Assembly (NCBI GenBank): GCA_963606965.1
Contig: CAVDAL010000051.1
Span: 55,490 to 119,489, forward strand
Length of the DNA: 64,000 bases
Origin: CAVDAL01 sp963606965
GTDB taxonomy: Bacteria > Actinomycetota > Coriobacteriia > Coriobacteriales > QAMH01
Reading direction: 5' to 3'
This document shows, in pieces, positions 37,961-47,702 of the stretch. The position numbers and the translations under genes are program-made. Each line of letters begins with the position of its first letter. The stretch's first letter is position 1. Below the pieces are notes generated by a model. The model did no database searches and had not been told where the DNA came from. It saw only the letters and a program-made list of their open reading frames with translations.

Positions 37961-39277
37961 ATGATGCATGAATCTTTTTCATTCATAACATTAGGCTGTC
38001 CAAAAAATGAAGTAGACAGCAATAAAATGAAGACAAAGCTGCTGAATGCTGGCTATATTTTTGCTGAAGACCAAGACAAAGCAGATGCTGTTATTGTTAA
38101 TACATGTTCTTTTTTGACTAGTGCTGTGGAAGAAAGCCTTGATGTTATCTTGAGCCTTGTTGACGCAGAAAATTTTCCTGACAGGAAAATAATTGTTGCT
38201 GGCTGCATGCCTTCAAGATATGGCGAAAGTTTAAATGATGAACTTCCAGAGGTTGCTGCTTTTGTATCAACACATGACGAAAATGCAATTGTCGATATTT
38301 TCAATAAGCTCTTTAATGAAGGAGCTCAAGAACAAGAAAACTCCATTAGAACAGATGAACAGCAACCATATGCTTATGTAAAAATTTCTGATGGATGCGA
38401 CAGATTTTGTTCTTATTGCATGATTCCATTCATTCGTGGAAGATATCATTCTTTTGCCTTGCAAGACATTTTGGATGAAGTTGCAGAACTTGTTGCTGGC
38501 GGTATACAAGAAATTATTTTCATAGGGCAAGACACAGGAATTTGGGGCAGCGATTTTGAAGAAAAGCAAACAATTGTTGACCTTTTAGCTGCCGCTTCAC
38601 GAAAATTCCCTGAAACATGGTTCAGGTTGCTATATATCCAACCTGAAGGCATTACAGATGAATTGTTAACACTGATGTCTGAACAGGAAAACATTTGTGC
38701 ATATCTTGATATTCCATTCCAACATGTGGATTCTGATTTGCTAAAGTCAATGAATAGGTGTGGTAGCAGGGATGAATATTCCAATTTGTTGAAACATATT
38801 CGTTCCTTCGATTCAAAATTTTCAATTCGCACAACATTCATGTCAGGTTTCCCTGGGGAAAGCCAAGAACAACATGATGAACTAATTTCATTTATTGATG
38901 AAAACCCATTTGATTTTTCTGGCGTATTTATTTTTTCTCCTGAAGATGGAACAAAAGCAGCAAAAATGGATTGCCAAATTGATGAAGATGTAAAAGTTAA
39001 ACGCGCACAAGAAGTACAAGACGCATGTGAAGCTGGCGGATTTGCACTTGCATCTTCACATTGTGGTGAACGTATTGAAGTTATTATAGAAGCAAGTGAA
39101 GAAACTTCATGTGGAATCGAACTTTTGGCAAGAGCTCAATTCCAAGCACCAGATATTGACGGTCAAGTTCATATCCCTGTTGAAAATCCTCAAGATTACA
39201 TGGTGGGGGAACATTTATTTGTCACAATAACTGATTCTTTTTGCTTTGAATTAATAGGAGAAATTATAGATGACTAG
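37961..39277 (+). CDS. rimO: Ribosomal protein S12 methylthiotransferase RimO
   Basis: RimO adds a methylthio group to Asp of ribosomal protein S12. The 438-aa protein has the N-terminal three-Cys domain (TLGCPKNEVDS, NTCSF, GCMPSRY), the radical-SAM motif CDRFCSYC (about 147-154) and a C-terminal TRAM domain. The N-terminal GCPKN distinguishes it from MiaB (GCQMN), which is also present in this window. It overlaps pgsA by 8 nt. Confidence 0.94.
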   Translation: MMHESFSFITLGCPKNEVDSNKMKTKLLNAGYIFAEDQDKADAVIVNTCSFLTSAVEESLDVILSLVDAENFPDRKIIVAGCMPSRYGESLNDELPEVAAFVSTHDENAIVDIFNKLFNEGAQEQENSIRTDEQQPYAYVKISDGCDRFCSYCMIPFIRGRYHSFALQDILDEVAELVAGGIQEIIFIGQDTGIWGSDFEEKQTIVDLLAAASRKFPETWFRLLYIQPEGITDELLTLMSEQENICAYLDIPFQHVDSDLLKSMNRCGSRDEYSNLLKHIRSFDSKFSIRTTFMSGFPGESQEQHDELISFIDENPFDFSGVFIFSPEDGTKAAKMDCQIDEDVKVKRAQEVQDACEAGGFALASSHCGERIEVIIEASEETSCGIELLARAQFQAPDIDGQVHIPVENPQDYMVGEHLFVTITDSFCFELIGEIIDD

Positions 39278-39908
39278 CAATTTAAAAGAAGAAATTTTAA
39301 CGCCAGCTAATATTGTAACAATGGTCAGGATAATTTTAATTCCTGTTTTTGTTGTTGTGATACTTTCACCATTACCGCAGTGGTTTCCTGGGCACATGCT
39401 TTTGGCTGTTTTTCAGCCTTGGATTGCTGCTATTGTTTTTGCAATTTTAGCAGCGACAGATGGCATAGATGGATATCTTGCTCGTTCAAGAAATCAAGTC
39501 ACAGATTTTGGAAAATTCATTGATCCACTAGCAGATAAAATTTTAGTTTGCGCAGCACTGCTTGCATTGATTGAGCTTGATTCATTGCCATCATGGATTG
39601 CATTAATAATCCTTGCTCGCGAATTCATTGTTTCTGGTTTGCGTATGTTGGCAGCTAGTAAGGGAGTTGTAGTTGCTGCAGCTTGGCCCGGGAAGGTTAA
39701 AACAGTTTTGCAAATTTTGGCAATTATTTGTTTCATTGTTAAAAATTCATTCTTTATTCAAGTTAAAAGCGGTTGGTTTGCAACAGCATTTTTCTATTTT
39801 TCATGGACTTTAATGATTGCGGCTGTTGTTATGACAATCATTTCCATGCTTGATTATTTCTGGAAGACAAAAGAAGTTTTTAAGTCAAATTCAGGCTCAA
39901 ATGAATAA
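39270..39908 (+). CDS. pgsA: Phosphatidylglycerophosphate synthase
   Basis: This membrane enzyme makes phosphatidylglycerophosphate from CDP-diacylglycerol. The 212-aa protein has the CDP-alcohol phosphotransferase signature DGIDGYLARSRNQVTDFGK followed by FIDPLADK, with the metal-binding aspartates, and several hydrophobic helices. Its start lies within rimO and its stop overlaps cinA. Confidence 0.93.
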   Translation: MTSNLKEEILTPANIVTMVRIILIPVFVVVILSPLPQWFPGHMLLAVFQPWIAAIVFAILAATDGIDGYLARSRNQVTDFGKFIDPLADKILVCAALLALIELDSLPSWIALIILAREFIVSGLRMLAASKGVVVAAAWPGKVKTVLQILAIICFIVKNSFFIQVKSGWFATAFFYFSWTLMIAAVVMTIISMLDYFWKTKEVFKSNSGSNE

Positions 39909-40377
39909 GCAATATTTATTAGCAGAAAAAATTATCCGAAAATGTTCGGAAAAAAGTCTGACAATCTCCTGTGCTGAATCTTGCACCGGTGGACTTATTT
40001 GTGCTGCGCTGACTGATGTTCCTGGTTCTTCTGCCGTTGTATTAGGTGGCGTTGTTTCTTATGCAATTTCTGCAAAAGAAAATATCTTAAATGTTAATAA
40101 AAGAACCATAGAGGATTATGGTGTGGTCAGCTGCGAGACAGCAACAGAAATGGCAAAAGGCTCACAAGAGCTATTTATGAGCTCAATTTCAGTTGCAACA
40201 ACAGGAATTGCAGGACCCGGTGGAGCAGAACCTGGCAAACCCGTTGGCACTGTTTGCTTTGCTCTGCAAAATGGAGAAGCTTCAAAAACTTTAATTACTT
40301 GCAAAGGCTCAAACAGAGAAGAAGTGCGCAAAGAAGCTGTTTTAACTGCACTTGATTTAATTTATCAATCTTTATAA
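39901..40377 (+). CDS. cinA: Nicotinamide-nucleotide amidase (CinA C-terminal domain)
   Basis: This 158-aa protein is the stand-alone PncC/CinA-C domain that deamidates NMN. Motifs are CAESCTGG, VSYAISAKEN and TTGIAGPGG. The N-terminal MoeA-like domain of full CinA is absent. The ATG at 39901 overlaps the pgsA stop; a longer frame to 39850 lies inside pgsA. It is next to recA, as in many Gram-positive genomes. Confidence 0.91.
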   Translation: MNKQYLLAEKIIRKCSEKSLTISCAESCTGGLICAALTDVPGSSAVVLGGVVSYAISAKENILNVNKRTIEDYGVVSCETATEMAKGSQELFMSSISVATTGIAGPGGAEPGKPVGTVCFALQNGEASKTLITCKGSNREEVRKEAVLTALDLIYQSL

Positions 40378-40519
40378 AGATCCAAAACTCGTGCAATCCC
40401 CTTACTTTTTCCGGAAAAAATTCAGACAAAGTCCGGATTTTACTCGGAAAAAATCCTTATTAATCATGCCTTGATTTTTAATATTTTCTTATTTAAATTA
40501 ATTTTCACAAATTTAATGC

Positions 40520-40548
40520 TTGACATCGAACAAGTGTTCTATTATTGT
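40520..40548 (+). promoter_or_regulatory. recA promoter with LexA box
   Basis: TTGACA (40520-40525) and TATTGT (40543-40548) are 17 bp apart. The spacer holds CGAACAAGTGTTCT (40527-40540), which fits the Gram-positive/actinobacterial SOS box CGAAC-N4-GTTCG. LexA would cover the promoter. Confidence 0.88.
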
Positions 40549-40587
40549 ATTTTTTGCCATCATAAAAATAAGAAATGGAGTTAAAGA

Positions 40588-41685
40588 ATGGCACAGAAAA
40601 AAGCAACAAGCGCAAAATTAGATTATTCAACAGATGCAGACAAAGAAAAGGTTTTAGAGTTAACAACTGCACAAATTGAAAAGAAATTTGGTAAAGGCTC
40701 TATTATGAAACTTGGAGATGAAGGCTCTGCATTTGACTTTCAAGTTATTCCAACTGGGTCTTTGGCTTTAGATGCAGCTTTAGGCATTGGTGGTGTCCCA
40801 CGCGGGCGCATCATTGAAATTTATGGCCCAGAATCAAGTGGTAAAACAACGCTTGCCCTGCAAATTCTTGCTGAAGCTCAAGCTCAAGGTGGAGTCGTTG
40901 CTTTTATCGATGCTGAACATGCTCTTGATCCTGTTTATGCAGCACGTCTTGGTGTTGACATAGACGAAGTTTTAATTTCGCAACCAGATACAGGTGAACA
41001 AGGTCTTGAAATCTGCGACATGTTGGTCAGGTCAAATGCGATAGACTGCATTGTCGTTGATTCTGTTGCTGCTCTTGTTCCACGCGCAGAAATTGAAGGC
41101 GAAATAGGGGAAACTACAGTAGGCATGCAAGCCAGATTAATGAGTCAAGCAATGCGCAAACTTGCTGGTTCTTTATCAAAATCAAATACAACATGTATTT
41201 TCATAAATCAATTGCGAGAAAAAATTGGAGTTATGTTTGGCAATCCTGAAACAACAACAGGTGGCCGTGCATTAAAGTTCTTCTCTTCAATTCGCTTGGA
41301 CATCCGCCGTGTGGAAACTATAAAAGAAAAGGGCGAAGCTATAGGCAATCGCGTCCGAGTAAAAGTTGTTAAGAATAAATGTGCAGCTCCATTCAAACAG
41401 GCAGAATTTGATCTTATGTATGGTACAGGCATATCACGAGAAGGCAATATCTTAGATATGGCTGTTGAAGAAGGAATTGTTAATAAGTCTGGTTCATGGT
41501 ATACATATGGTACTGACAGACTTGGTCAAGGCAGAGAATCCGCAAAAGAATTTTTGCGAACAACACCTGAATTAAGAAATGAAATTGAATTAGCTGTAAG
41601 AAAGGCAATAGGTCTTATAAAAGAAGATATGGATGAATCAATTTCATATACAACAAATACCGAACAAGGCGATACAGCTGAATAG
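40588..41685 (+). CDS. recA: Recombinase RecA
   Basis: RecA is the central strand-exchange protein and LexA co-protease. The 365-aa protein has Walker A GPESSGKT, the MAW-like block IDAEHALDP, and the DNA-binding loop region [27 protein letters not shown]. The C-terminus is acidic. AATGGAG lies upstream of the ATG. No intein is present. Confidence 0.98.
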   Translation: MAQKKATSAKLDYSTDADKEKVLELTTAQIEKKFGKGSIMKLGDEGSAFDFQVIPTGSLALDAALGIGGVPRGRIIEIYGPESSGKTTLALQILAEAQAQGGVVAFIDAEHALDPVYAARLGVDIDEVLISQPDTGEQGLEICDMLVRSNAIDCIVVDSVAALVPRAEIEGEIGETTVGMQARLMSQAMRKLAGSLSKSNTTCIFINQLREKIGVMFGNPETTTGGRALKFFSSIRLDIRRVETIKEKGEAIGNRVRVKVVKNKCAAPFKQAEFDLMYGTGISREGNILDMAVEEGIVNKSGSWYTYGTDRLGQGRESAKEFLRTTPELRNEIELAVRKAIGLIKEDMDESISYTTNTEQGDTAE

Positions 41686-41727
41686 CATTAAGTTTTTGCA
41701 TGCGCATTTCCTCAGACAAGTAATACT

Positions 41728-42189
41728 ATGGTTTCAATTGAGCGACATACACAAGCAATGGACAAAGTCCGCGCACTTGTCAATGCCAGAGAACGCAGTA
41801 TTTCAGAAGTAAAAGAACGTTTGAAAAAAGCTGAGTTTACAGATGAAGAAATTAATGATGCTATTGAAACATCACTAAGATGCAATATCATTTCAGATGA
41901 AAGATTTGCAAGCGCATATATCCGCGGCAAAGTTCGATTAGGCTGGGGAAGAACAAAGATTCTTTCCCGCTTAAAAGAAAAAGGAATATCTGATGAAATA
42001 ATTTCACTTTGTGTAAATGATTTTCCTTCTTCTGAAGATGAATACTCACAAGCGCTCAAGATTTTACAGAAAAGACCAAGCAATTCTAACAATAAATTTG
42101 CATCATATGTTAACCGCTTATTAAGAAAAGGATACTCATACGATTTGGCAAAACGTGTTGCAAAGGATTTTATTGCCGATGAAGTCTAA
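41728..42189 (+). CDS. recX: RecA regulator RecX
   Basis: RecX modulates RecA filaments. The 153-aa helical protein shows the three-helix repeat pattern (RSISEVKERLKKAEFTDEEINDAIE, RFASAYIRGKVRLGWGRTKILSRLKEKGI). It lies 42 nt after recA, so it is probably on the same SOS-controlled transcript. Confidence 0.9.
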   Translation: MVSIERHTQAMDKVRALVNARERSISEVKERLKKAEFTDEEINDAIETSLRCNIISDERFASAYIRGKVRLGWGRTKILSRLKEKGISDEIISLCVNDFPSSEDEYSQALKILQKRPSNSNNKFASYVNRLLRKGYSYDLAKRVAKDFIADEV

Positions 42190-42229
42190 TTTCACTATTT
42201 TATGTGTTAACATTTAAAAGGCAACATTC

Positions 42230-42253
42230 ACTCGCATGTTAGCGAGTTCTTTA
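42230..42253 (+). terminator. Probable terminator after recX
   Basis: ACTCGC pairs with GCGAGT around ATGTTA, followed by TTCTTTAT. Confidence 0.6.
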
Positions 42254-42316
42254 TAGTTTTAGTAAGAGTCTATTTCTTAAAAACGAATATTGAATAAGCT
42301 TTTATGTTTACGTGTT

Positions 42317-42350
42317 GTCGGATTAATTCCGGCTTTTTTATTTTAAAGCC
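42317..42350 (+). promoter_or_regulatory. Terminator-like stem and alternative pairing in the rny leader
   Basis: GTCGGA and TTCCGGC (42317-42333) form a stem followed by TTTTTT, 45 nt before the rny start. The 3' strand GGCTTT (42331-42336) can instead pair with AAAGCC (42345-42350). The structures exclude each other, so conditional termination or mRNA processing is possible. There is little room for a promoter after the terminator. Confidence 0.5.
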
Positions 42351-42378
42351 TAAAAAATATAAAACGAAAGGCACTTTA

Positions 42379-43908
42379 ATGGAAGTAATTATTTATATTT
42401 GTGTTGGTGTAATCTGTCTAGCAGTTGGCTTCTTAATCTCTAGATTAATCTCAAAATCTTCAGCTTCTAGTAAAGAAGCAGAAGCAGACAGAATGTTAAA
42501 AGATGCAGAAAAAGCTGCTGACACAATACGCAGAGAAGCTGCAGTTGAAGCAAAAGATGCAGCATTAAAAATTAAGGAAGAAGCTGAAGAAAAATTTGCA
42601 AAACAAAATGATGAACTCCGCAGCAGAGAAAATAGAATTCATCAACGTGAAGAATTTTGCGATAAAAGAGTTGAATCTTTAGACCAGCGTGAAAATCAAT
42701 TATCACAAACAGCAACAAATCTTGAAAATCAAAAAGCTCAAGTTGACCAAAAACTTTATGATGCTGAACAGCAACTCATGAAAGTTGCAGGCATGAACAA
42801 GGAAGAAGCAAAACAATTATTGCTCGATAAAGTTCGTGACGATGTAACAAATGAAGCTGCTGCAATTATCCATGATTCTGAAATTCAGACAAAAGCTGAA
42901 TGCGACAGAAAGAGCCGTGAAATCTTATCTGTTGCAATACAGCGCATGGCATCAGATTTCACAGCAGAACGCACTATCACAGCTGTTGCTATTCCAAGTG
43001 ATGATGTAAAGGGCAGAATCATTGGCCGTGAAGGAAGAAATATTCGTTCATTTGAACAAATCACAGGCGTTAACTTAATTATTGATGACACACCTGAAGC
43101 AGTAACTCTTTCAGCTCACGACCCTGTGCGTCGCGAAATTGCAAGAATCACTCTTGAAAATTTAATTGCAGATGGCAGAATCCATCCTGTAAGAATTGAA
43201 GAAATGTATAAAAAGGCAGAAGCTTATGTTGACGAACAAATAAATGAAGCTGGTAAAGAAGCAACATTTGACCTTGGCATTCATAATTTACATCCTGAAC
43301 TTGTTCATACTCTTGGTCGTCTTCGTTATAGAACATCATATGGTCAAAATGTTTTACAACATTCATTGGAAGTTGCTAACTTAGCAGGAATTATGGCTGC
43401 AGAACTTGGTCTTGATCCAACTCCTGCAAAGCGTGCTGGTCTTTTGCACGACCTTGGCAAAGCAATCGACTGCGAAGTCCAAGGTTCACATGCTGTAATC
43501 GGCGCTGACCTTGCAAAACGCAATGGTGAAAAGCCAGCAATTGTTCATGCAATTGAAGCTCATCATGCTGACGTTGAACCTTCAACAGTCTTGGCTGTTT
43601 TAATTCAAGCTGCAGATGCTGTTAGTGCTGCTCGTCCTGGTGCTAGACGCGAAAGCTATGATGCTTATATCAAGCGCCTTGAAAAACTTGAAGAAATTGC
43701 AAATGGATTTGATGGCGTTGCAAAAACATATGCAATGCAAGCTGGTCGTGAAGTTCGCGTAATGGTTGAACCAGCACAAGTTGATGATGCAAAAGCAACT
43801 GTTCTTGCTCATGATATTGCAAAGAAGATTGAAGAAGAAATGCAATATCCAGGCCAGATTCATGTTGTTGTTATCCGTGAATCACGTGCAGAGGGCATTG
43901 CAAAATAA
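42379..43908 (+). CDS. rny: Ribonuclease Y
   Basis: RNase Y is a membrane-anchored endoribonuclease that starts mRNA decay. The 509-aa protein has an N-terminal membrane helix (about 3-23), a long coiled coil (to about 190), a KH domain ([20 protein letters not shown]) and an HD domain ([17 protein letters not shown]). I use ATG 42379 after GAAAGG; the upstream frame to 42304 reads through the leader stem-loop. Confidence 0.95.
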   Translation: MEVIIYICVGVICLAVGFLISRLISKSSASSKEAEADRMLKDAEKAADTIRREAAVEAKDAALKIKEEAEEKFAKQNDELRSRENRIHQREEFCDKRVESLDQRENQLSQTATNLENQKAQVDQKLYDAEQQLMKVAGMNKEEAKQLLLDKVRDDVTNEAAAIIHDSEIQTKAECDRKSREILSVAIQRMASDFTAERTITAVAIPSDDVKGRIIGREGRNIRSFEQITGVNLIIDDTPEAVTLSAHDPVRREIARITLENLIADGRIHPVRIEEMYKKAEAYVDEQINEAGKEATFDLGIHNLHPELVHTLGRLRYRTSYGQNVLQHSLEVANLAGIMAAELGLDPTPAKRAGLLHDLGKAIDCEVQGSHAVIGADLAKRNGEKPAIVHAIEAHHADVEPSTVLAVLIQAADAVSAARPGARRESYDAYIKRLEKLEEIANGFDGVAKTYAMQAGREVRVMVEPAQVDDAKATVLAHDIAKKIEEEMQYPGQIHVVVIRESRAEGIAK

Positions 43909-43917
43909 AGGATTTCC

Positions 43918-44988
43918 ATGAGCGATCTTAAAGATTTCATAGCTTCAGTATCTGGCGACGCTCACTTATGCATTGAAGAAAATCTTGGGAGCGGTTTTGT
44001 TCGGCTTCGCACTGCTGAAGCTGAACGCCGCCAAGCAAAACATGACATTCGCTGTGTTGAAGATTTAATCGTTGAGATGCTTCGCAACGCAAGGGATGCA
44101 CATGCACATACAATTTATGTTTCAATCCTTCGCGATGCAGACAAAAAATATATAACATTTTTAGATGATGGCGACGGTGTCCCGCAAGATTTGCAGGAAG
44201 CAATTTTTGAACCAAGAGTCACTTCAAAACTTGAAACAATGGTGATGGATAAATGGGGTGTACATGGCAGAGGTATGGCTCTTTATTCAATAAAAATGAA
44301 TACTGAAGATGCTCATGTTGCAGCTTCAAATGTTGGCGGCGGCTCATCCTTTTTTGTAGAAGTCGACCTTAATAGACTGTCTGAAAAAAAAGATCAATCA
44401 ACATATCCTCAGCTTATTCGCGAAGAAGATGGCTCAATAACAGTAGGCAATGGGCCTCATAATGCAATAAGAACAATTATTGAATTCGCTCTTGAACACA
44501 AAGACTCTGTAACAGTTTATCTCGGGAGTCCTACAGAAATTCTGGCAACCCTTGTTAAGAATGGAAGAAAGTCTTTAACAGATGAACAACTGCTATTTTG
44601 CGACGATGTAAATTCATTGCCAGTATGCGTAAGAGCGGCTGCTGCAAGTGATGCAACAGAACTGCAAAAAGTTGCAGAAAATCTTGCTTTACCAATTTCT
44701 GAACGCACTGCTCACAGAATATTGGCTGGGCAAATTGATACTCTTATTCCGCCATTAAAAAAGATTTCTCCTCACCATGCAAAAAAGCAAATAAATAATG
44801 TAGACATATATAAAGACAGCCGAGGATTAAAAATCTCAAGCGAAGATTTAGACATGTTTGCACGCAAGTTGGAAGACTCGTTTGACTCAATAGCACAGCG
44901 TTATTATATTCAATTGAGTGATTCCCCTAAAATTCGAGTTGGAAAAGATAGCATAACTGTTAAATTTCCTGTAGAAAAAGAACTTTAA
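43918..44988 (+). CDS. GHKL-type ATP-binding protein of unknown function
   Basis: The 356-aa protein has an N-terminal HATPase_c domain: N-box EMLRNARDAHA, G1 box DDGDGVP and G2 box GVHGRGMAL. There is no histidine-kinase dimerisation helix, receiver or membrane segment, so it resembles MutL/Hsp90-type ATPases more than sensors. The C-terminal half is not recognised. AAAGGA precedes the ATG, 9 nt after rny; spoVS follows. A partner in RNA decay or envelope development is only a guess. Confidence 0.7.
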   Translation: MSDLKDFIASVSGDAHLCIEENLGSGFVRLRTAEAERRQAKHDIRCVEDLIVEMLRNARDAHAHTIYVSILRDADKKYITFLDDGDGVPQDLQEAIFEPRVTSKLETMVMDKWGVHGRGMALYSIKMNTEDAHVAASNVGGGSSFFVEVDLNRLSEKKDQSTYPQLIREEDGSITVGNGPHNAIRTIIEFALEHKDSVTVYLGSPTEILATLVKNGRKSLTDEQLLFCDDVNSLPVCVRAAAASDATELQKVAENLALPISERTAHRILAGQIDTLIPPLKKISPHHAKKQINNVDIYKDSRGLKISSEDLDMFARKLEDSFDSIAQRYYIQLSDSPKIRVGKDSITVKFPVEKEL

Positions 44989-45000
44989 TCGAAAACAATG

Positions 45001-45062
45001 TTCACATTTGTTTATAAACTCTCTATAATTTTATCGTTTAAAAAATGAACACAAAATGAACA
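45001..45062 (+). promoter_or_regulatory. spoVS promoter with ATGAACA repeats
   Basis: TTCACA (45001-45006) and TATAAT (45024-45029) are 17 bp apart. Downstream, AAATGAACA occurs twice, 11 bp apart (45043-45051 and 45054-45062), and an inverted copy (TGTTCA) overlaps the -35. One-helical-turn spacing suggests a regulator site. Confidence 0.6.
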
Positions 45063-45093
45063 TGCAAATGCGGCTTAAATGGAATGGAAGTAA

Positions 45094-45405
45094 ATGGAAT
45101 TTTTAAAGGTATCAAGCAAGTCTTCACCTTCATCTGTTGCGGGTGCAATAGCAGGTCTTATCAAAGACGGAAACCCAGTTCGCATACAATCTGTTGGTGC
45201 TGGTGCTGTTAATCAAGCAGTTAAAGCTATGGCAATTGCTCGCGGCTTTTTAGCTCCAATAGGAATTGATATTTCATGCAAGCCAAATTTTGCAGAAATT
45301 AAAATCAATAATGAAACACGCACAGCGATTCGTTTCATTGTTGAACCGCACCTGTTAGACGAGCCTATTGTTTTAGGCGACAACGAATTTATTACACATG
45401 CTTGA
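45094..45405 (+). CDS. spoVS: Stage V sporulation protein S-like (Alba-fold)
   Basis: This 103-aa Alba-like nucleic-acid-binding protein begins with EFLKVSSKSSPSSVAGAIAG and contains RIQSVGAGAVNQAVKAMAIARG, which are near-invariant in SpoVS. It is linked to rny in Bacillus too. No other sporulation gene is visible and the lineage is not known to sporulate, so a general regulatory or RNA-related role is likelier. It overlaps miaB by 8 nt. Confidence 0.92.
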   Translation: MEFLKVSSKSSPSSVAGAIAGLIKDGNPVRIQSVGAGAVNQAVKAMAIARGFLAPIGIDISCKPNFAEIKINNETRTAIRFIVEPHLLDEPIVLGDNEFITHA

Positions 45406-46762
45406 TTCATATACACGATACATTACTCTACAAAATAAAACTTTTTATCTTCGCACTTTCGGCTGCCAAATGAATTTAAATGACGCAGAGCGCGTTGTTG
45501 GCATGCTCAATTTACAAGAGTGCACTCAAGTTGAAACTGTCGAAGAAGCTGACATTGTTATCTTTTTAACATGTTGTGTCAGAGAAGCTGCAGACCTGCG
45601 CTTGATGGGGCAAGTTGCTTCCATTAAAAACATTCCGCCAGCTCATGACTTTCCGCGAATTATTGCCGTTGGTGGCTGCATTGGACAACGCGACGGCGAA
45701 AAACTGCAAGAGCAATTAATGCATGTCGACCTAGTTTTTGGCACTCACAATTTAAGCAATCTAACATCACTCCTTGACAAGTGTATTTCTACTGGCAAAC
45801 ACATAAGCGAAACAGTAGAAGAAAGCACAGATTTTAGTTCTGAACTGCCTGTAAAACGCGAACAACCTTGGCATGCTTGGGTTCCAATAATGACAGGCTG
45901 CAATAACTTCTGCACTTATTGTATTGTTCCTTATGTTAGAGGCAGGGAAAAATCTAGAACTCTTGAAGATATTCAAAAAGAACTGCAGCAATTGTCCAAC
46001 CAGGGAATCAAAGAAATTACTTTGCTTGGCCAAAATGTGAATTCTTATGGGCGTGATCTTTATGGCGAGCCAAAATTTGCTGATGTTTTGAAAATGGCAG
46101 GAGAGTCTGGCATTCCACGCGTGCGTTTTGTAACAAGCCATCCAAAAGATCTTCTTCCGCAAACAATTGAAGCAATCGGTGCTTATGATTCAATAATGCC
46201 GCAGCTACATCTGCCACTGCAGTCTGGCTCTGACAGAATTTTAGAGCTAATGAACCGCAAATATAATTTGGAACACTATCTTGGCCTTGTTGAACAGTTG
46301 CGCGCCGCTAAACCGCAAATTTCGCTTTCTACAGATATAATTGTTGGCTTCCCGGGGGAAACTGAAGAAGACTTTCTTGCAACACTTAATACTGTAAAAG
46401 ATGTTAGCTATGGGCAAGTGTTTACATTCATTTATTCAAAGCGTGAAGGAACGCCCGCTGCAAGCTGGGAAAATAATAGCTCTAAAGAAGAGATTCAGGA
46501 CCGCTTTGACAGATTAGTTGAAGTTGTTCAAGAAGCTGCTTTTAATGAAAACCAAAAAGAAAATGGCAAGACAATTGATGTTTTGATTGATGGAACAAGC
46601 AAACGAGACTCTTCAATGTTAAGCGGCAAAAGCCCAAAGAACCAAACTGTTCATGCTCACATTCCAAATGGAAAAACAGTAAATGACTACCTTGGCAATA
46701 TAATTCAAGTGCACATTGACGAAGCTAAAACATGGTATCTGCAGGGGACAATCATTGATTAA
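45398..46762 (+). CDS. miaB: tRNA-2-methylthio-N6-dimethylallyladenosine synthase
   Basis: MiaB adds the methylthio group to i6A37 of tRNA. The 454-aa radical-SAM protein has the N-terminal cluster cysteines (FGCQMN, TCCVREAAD, GGC), the SAM-cluster motif CNNFCTYC and a C-terminal TRAM domain. It starts inside spoVS and overlaps miaA by 8 nt. Confidence 0.95.
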   Translation: MLDSYTRYITLQNKTFYLRTFGCQMNLNDAERVVGMLNLQECTQVETVEEADIVIFLTCCVREAADLRLMGQVASIKNIPPAHDFPRIIAVGGCIGQRDGEKLQEQLMHVDLVFGTHNLSNLTSLLDKCISTGKHISETVEESTDFSSELPVKREQPWHAWVPIMTGCNNFCTYCIVPYVRGREKSRTLEDIQKELQQLSNQGIKEITLLGQNVNSYGRDLYGEPKFADVLKMAGESGIPRVRFVTSHPKDLLPQTIEAIGAYDSIMPQLHLPLQSGSDRILELMNRKYNLEHYLGLVEQLRAAKPQISLSTDIIVGFPGETEEDFLATLNTVKDVSYGQVFTFIYSKREGTPAASWENNSSKEEIQDRFDRLVEVVQEAAFNENQKENGKTIDVLIDGTSKRDSSMLSGKSPKNQTVHAHIPNGKTVNDYLGNIIQVHIDEAKTWYLQGTIID

Positions 46763-47702
46763 TAAGCCTGTCATTTGCATTCAAGGCCCAACTGCATCCG
46801 GCAAGTCCTCTCTTGCAGAAGAACTGGCAAATATAATAGGCGCAGAAATTATTTCCGCTGATTCAATGCAAATCTATCGCGGTATGGACATTGGCACAGC
46901 AAAGGTTACAAACTCAAAATATAATATTCCTTATCACTGCATAGACTTGGTTGACCCAGGTTGTCTTTACTCAGCTGCTCTTTATCAAAATGACGCAAGA
47001 AGCGCAATAGAAGATATCAAAAGTCGAAACTTGTTCCCAATAATTTGTGGTGGGACAGGATTATATGTTCGTGCAGCTTTAGACGATATGGATTTTGCAT
47101 CAGGTGAGCAACAAAGCAATCCAATTCGCGAAAAATATAGCGCAATTGCAAATGAACATGGCAATGAATATCTTCACGAGCTTCTTCAAAAAGCTGATCC
47201 AGAAAGCGCAAAGCTTATACATCCGAATAATGTGCGCAGAGTTGTTCGCGCATTTGAAATGCTTGAAGAAGGCGAAAGTTATGCAATGCGCAAGCAAAGA
47301 TTTAAAGAAGTTCCATCCTTTTATGAAACTTTAAGATTTGCTCTTTGTGTTGACGTTGACAAACTTAACGCGCGCATAAATTCAAGAGTCGACCAAATGT
47401 TTGAAGAAGGCTTGCTTGAAGAAGTTAAGGGCTTGCTCGATAAAGGTTTTAGAGATGGGATTACAGCGCAACAGGCAATAGGCTATAAGGAAGTTGTCGA
47501 ATATTTAGATGGCAGATGTTCTTTACAAGAATCTAGCGAAGCGATAAAACAAGCTACAAGGCGTTATGCTAAAAGACAGCGCACATGGTTAAGGTCAGAC
47601 AAACGAAATATCTGGATTAATGCTGATGATGGAATTACTAGCAATGTTATTGAAGAATGTATGCAACATATCAATGGATTTTTAGAAAATGCAGAAGTTT
47701 GA
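46755..47702 (+). CDS. miaA: tRNA dimethylallyltransferase
   Basis: MiaA transfers the dimethylallyl group to A37, providing the MiaB substrate. From TTG 46755 (six bases after AGGGGA) the protein is 315 aa, with P-loop GPTASGKSS, SADSMQIYRGMDIGTAK and the GGTGLY motif. A longer frame lies inside miaB. The end overlaps hflX by 14 nt, so miaB-miaA-hflX form a tight operon. Confidence 0.94.
   Translation: MINKPVICIQGPTASGKSSLAEELANIIGAEIISADSMQIYRGMDIGTAKVTNSKYNIPYHCIDLVDPGCLYSAALYQNDARSAIEDIKSRNLFPIICGGTGLYVRAALDDMDFASGEQQSNPIREKYSAIANEHGNEYLHELLQKADPESAKLIHPNNVRRVVRAFEMLEEGESYAMRKQRFKEVPSFYETLRFALCVDVDKLNARINSRVDQMFEEGLLEEVKGLLDKGFRDGITAQQAIGYKEVVEYLDGRCSLQESSEAIKQATRRYAKRQRTWLRSDKRNIWINADDGITSNVIEECMQHINGFLENAEV

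Noticed and set aside
40405..40460. Terminator after cinA
   Set aside because: CCGGA/TCCGG repeats occur with A/T tracts, but the possible stem is only five pairs with a long loop, too weak to call.
44997..45062. LexA box at the spoVS promoter
   Set aside because: TGTTCA and TGAACA elements are present but never at the 14-bp palindromic spacing seen in the four real boxes.
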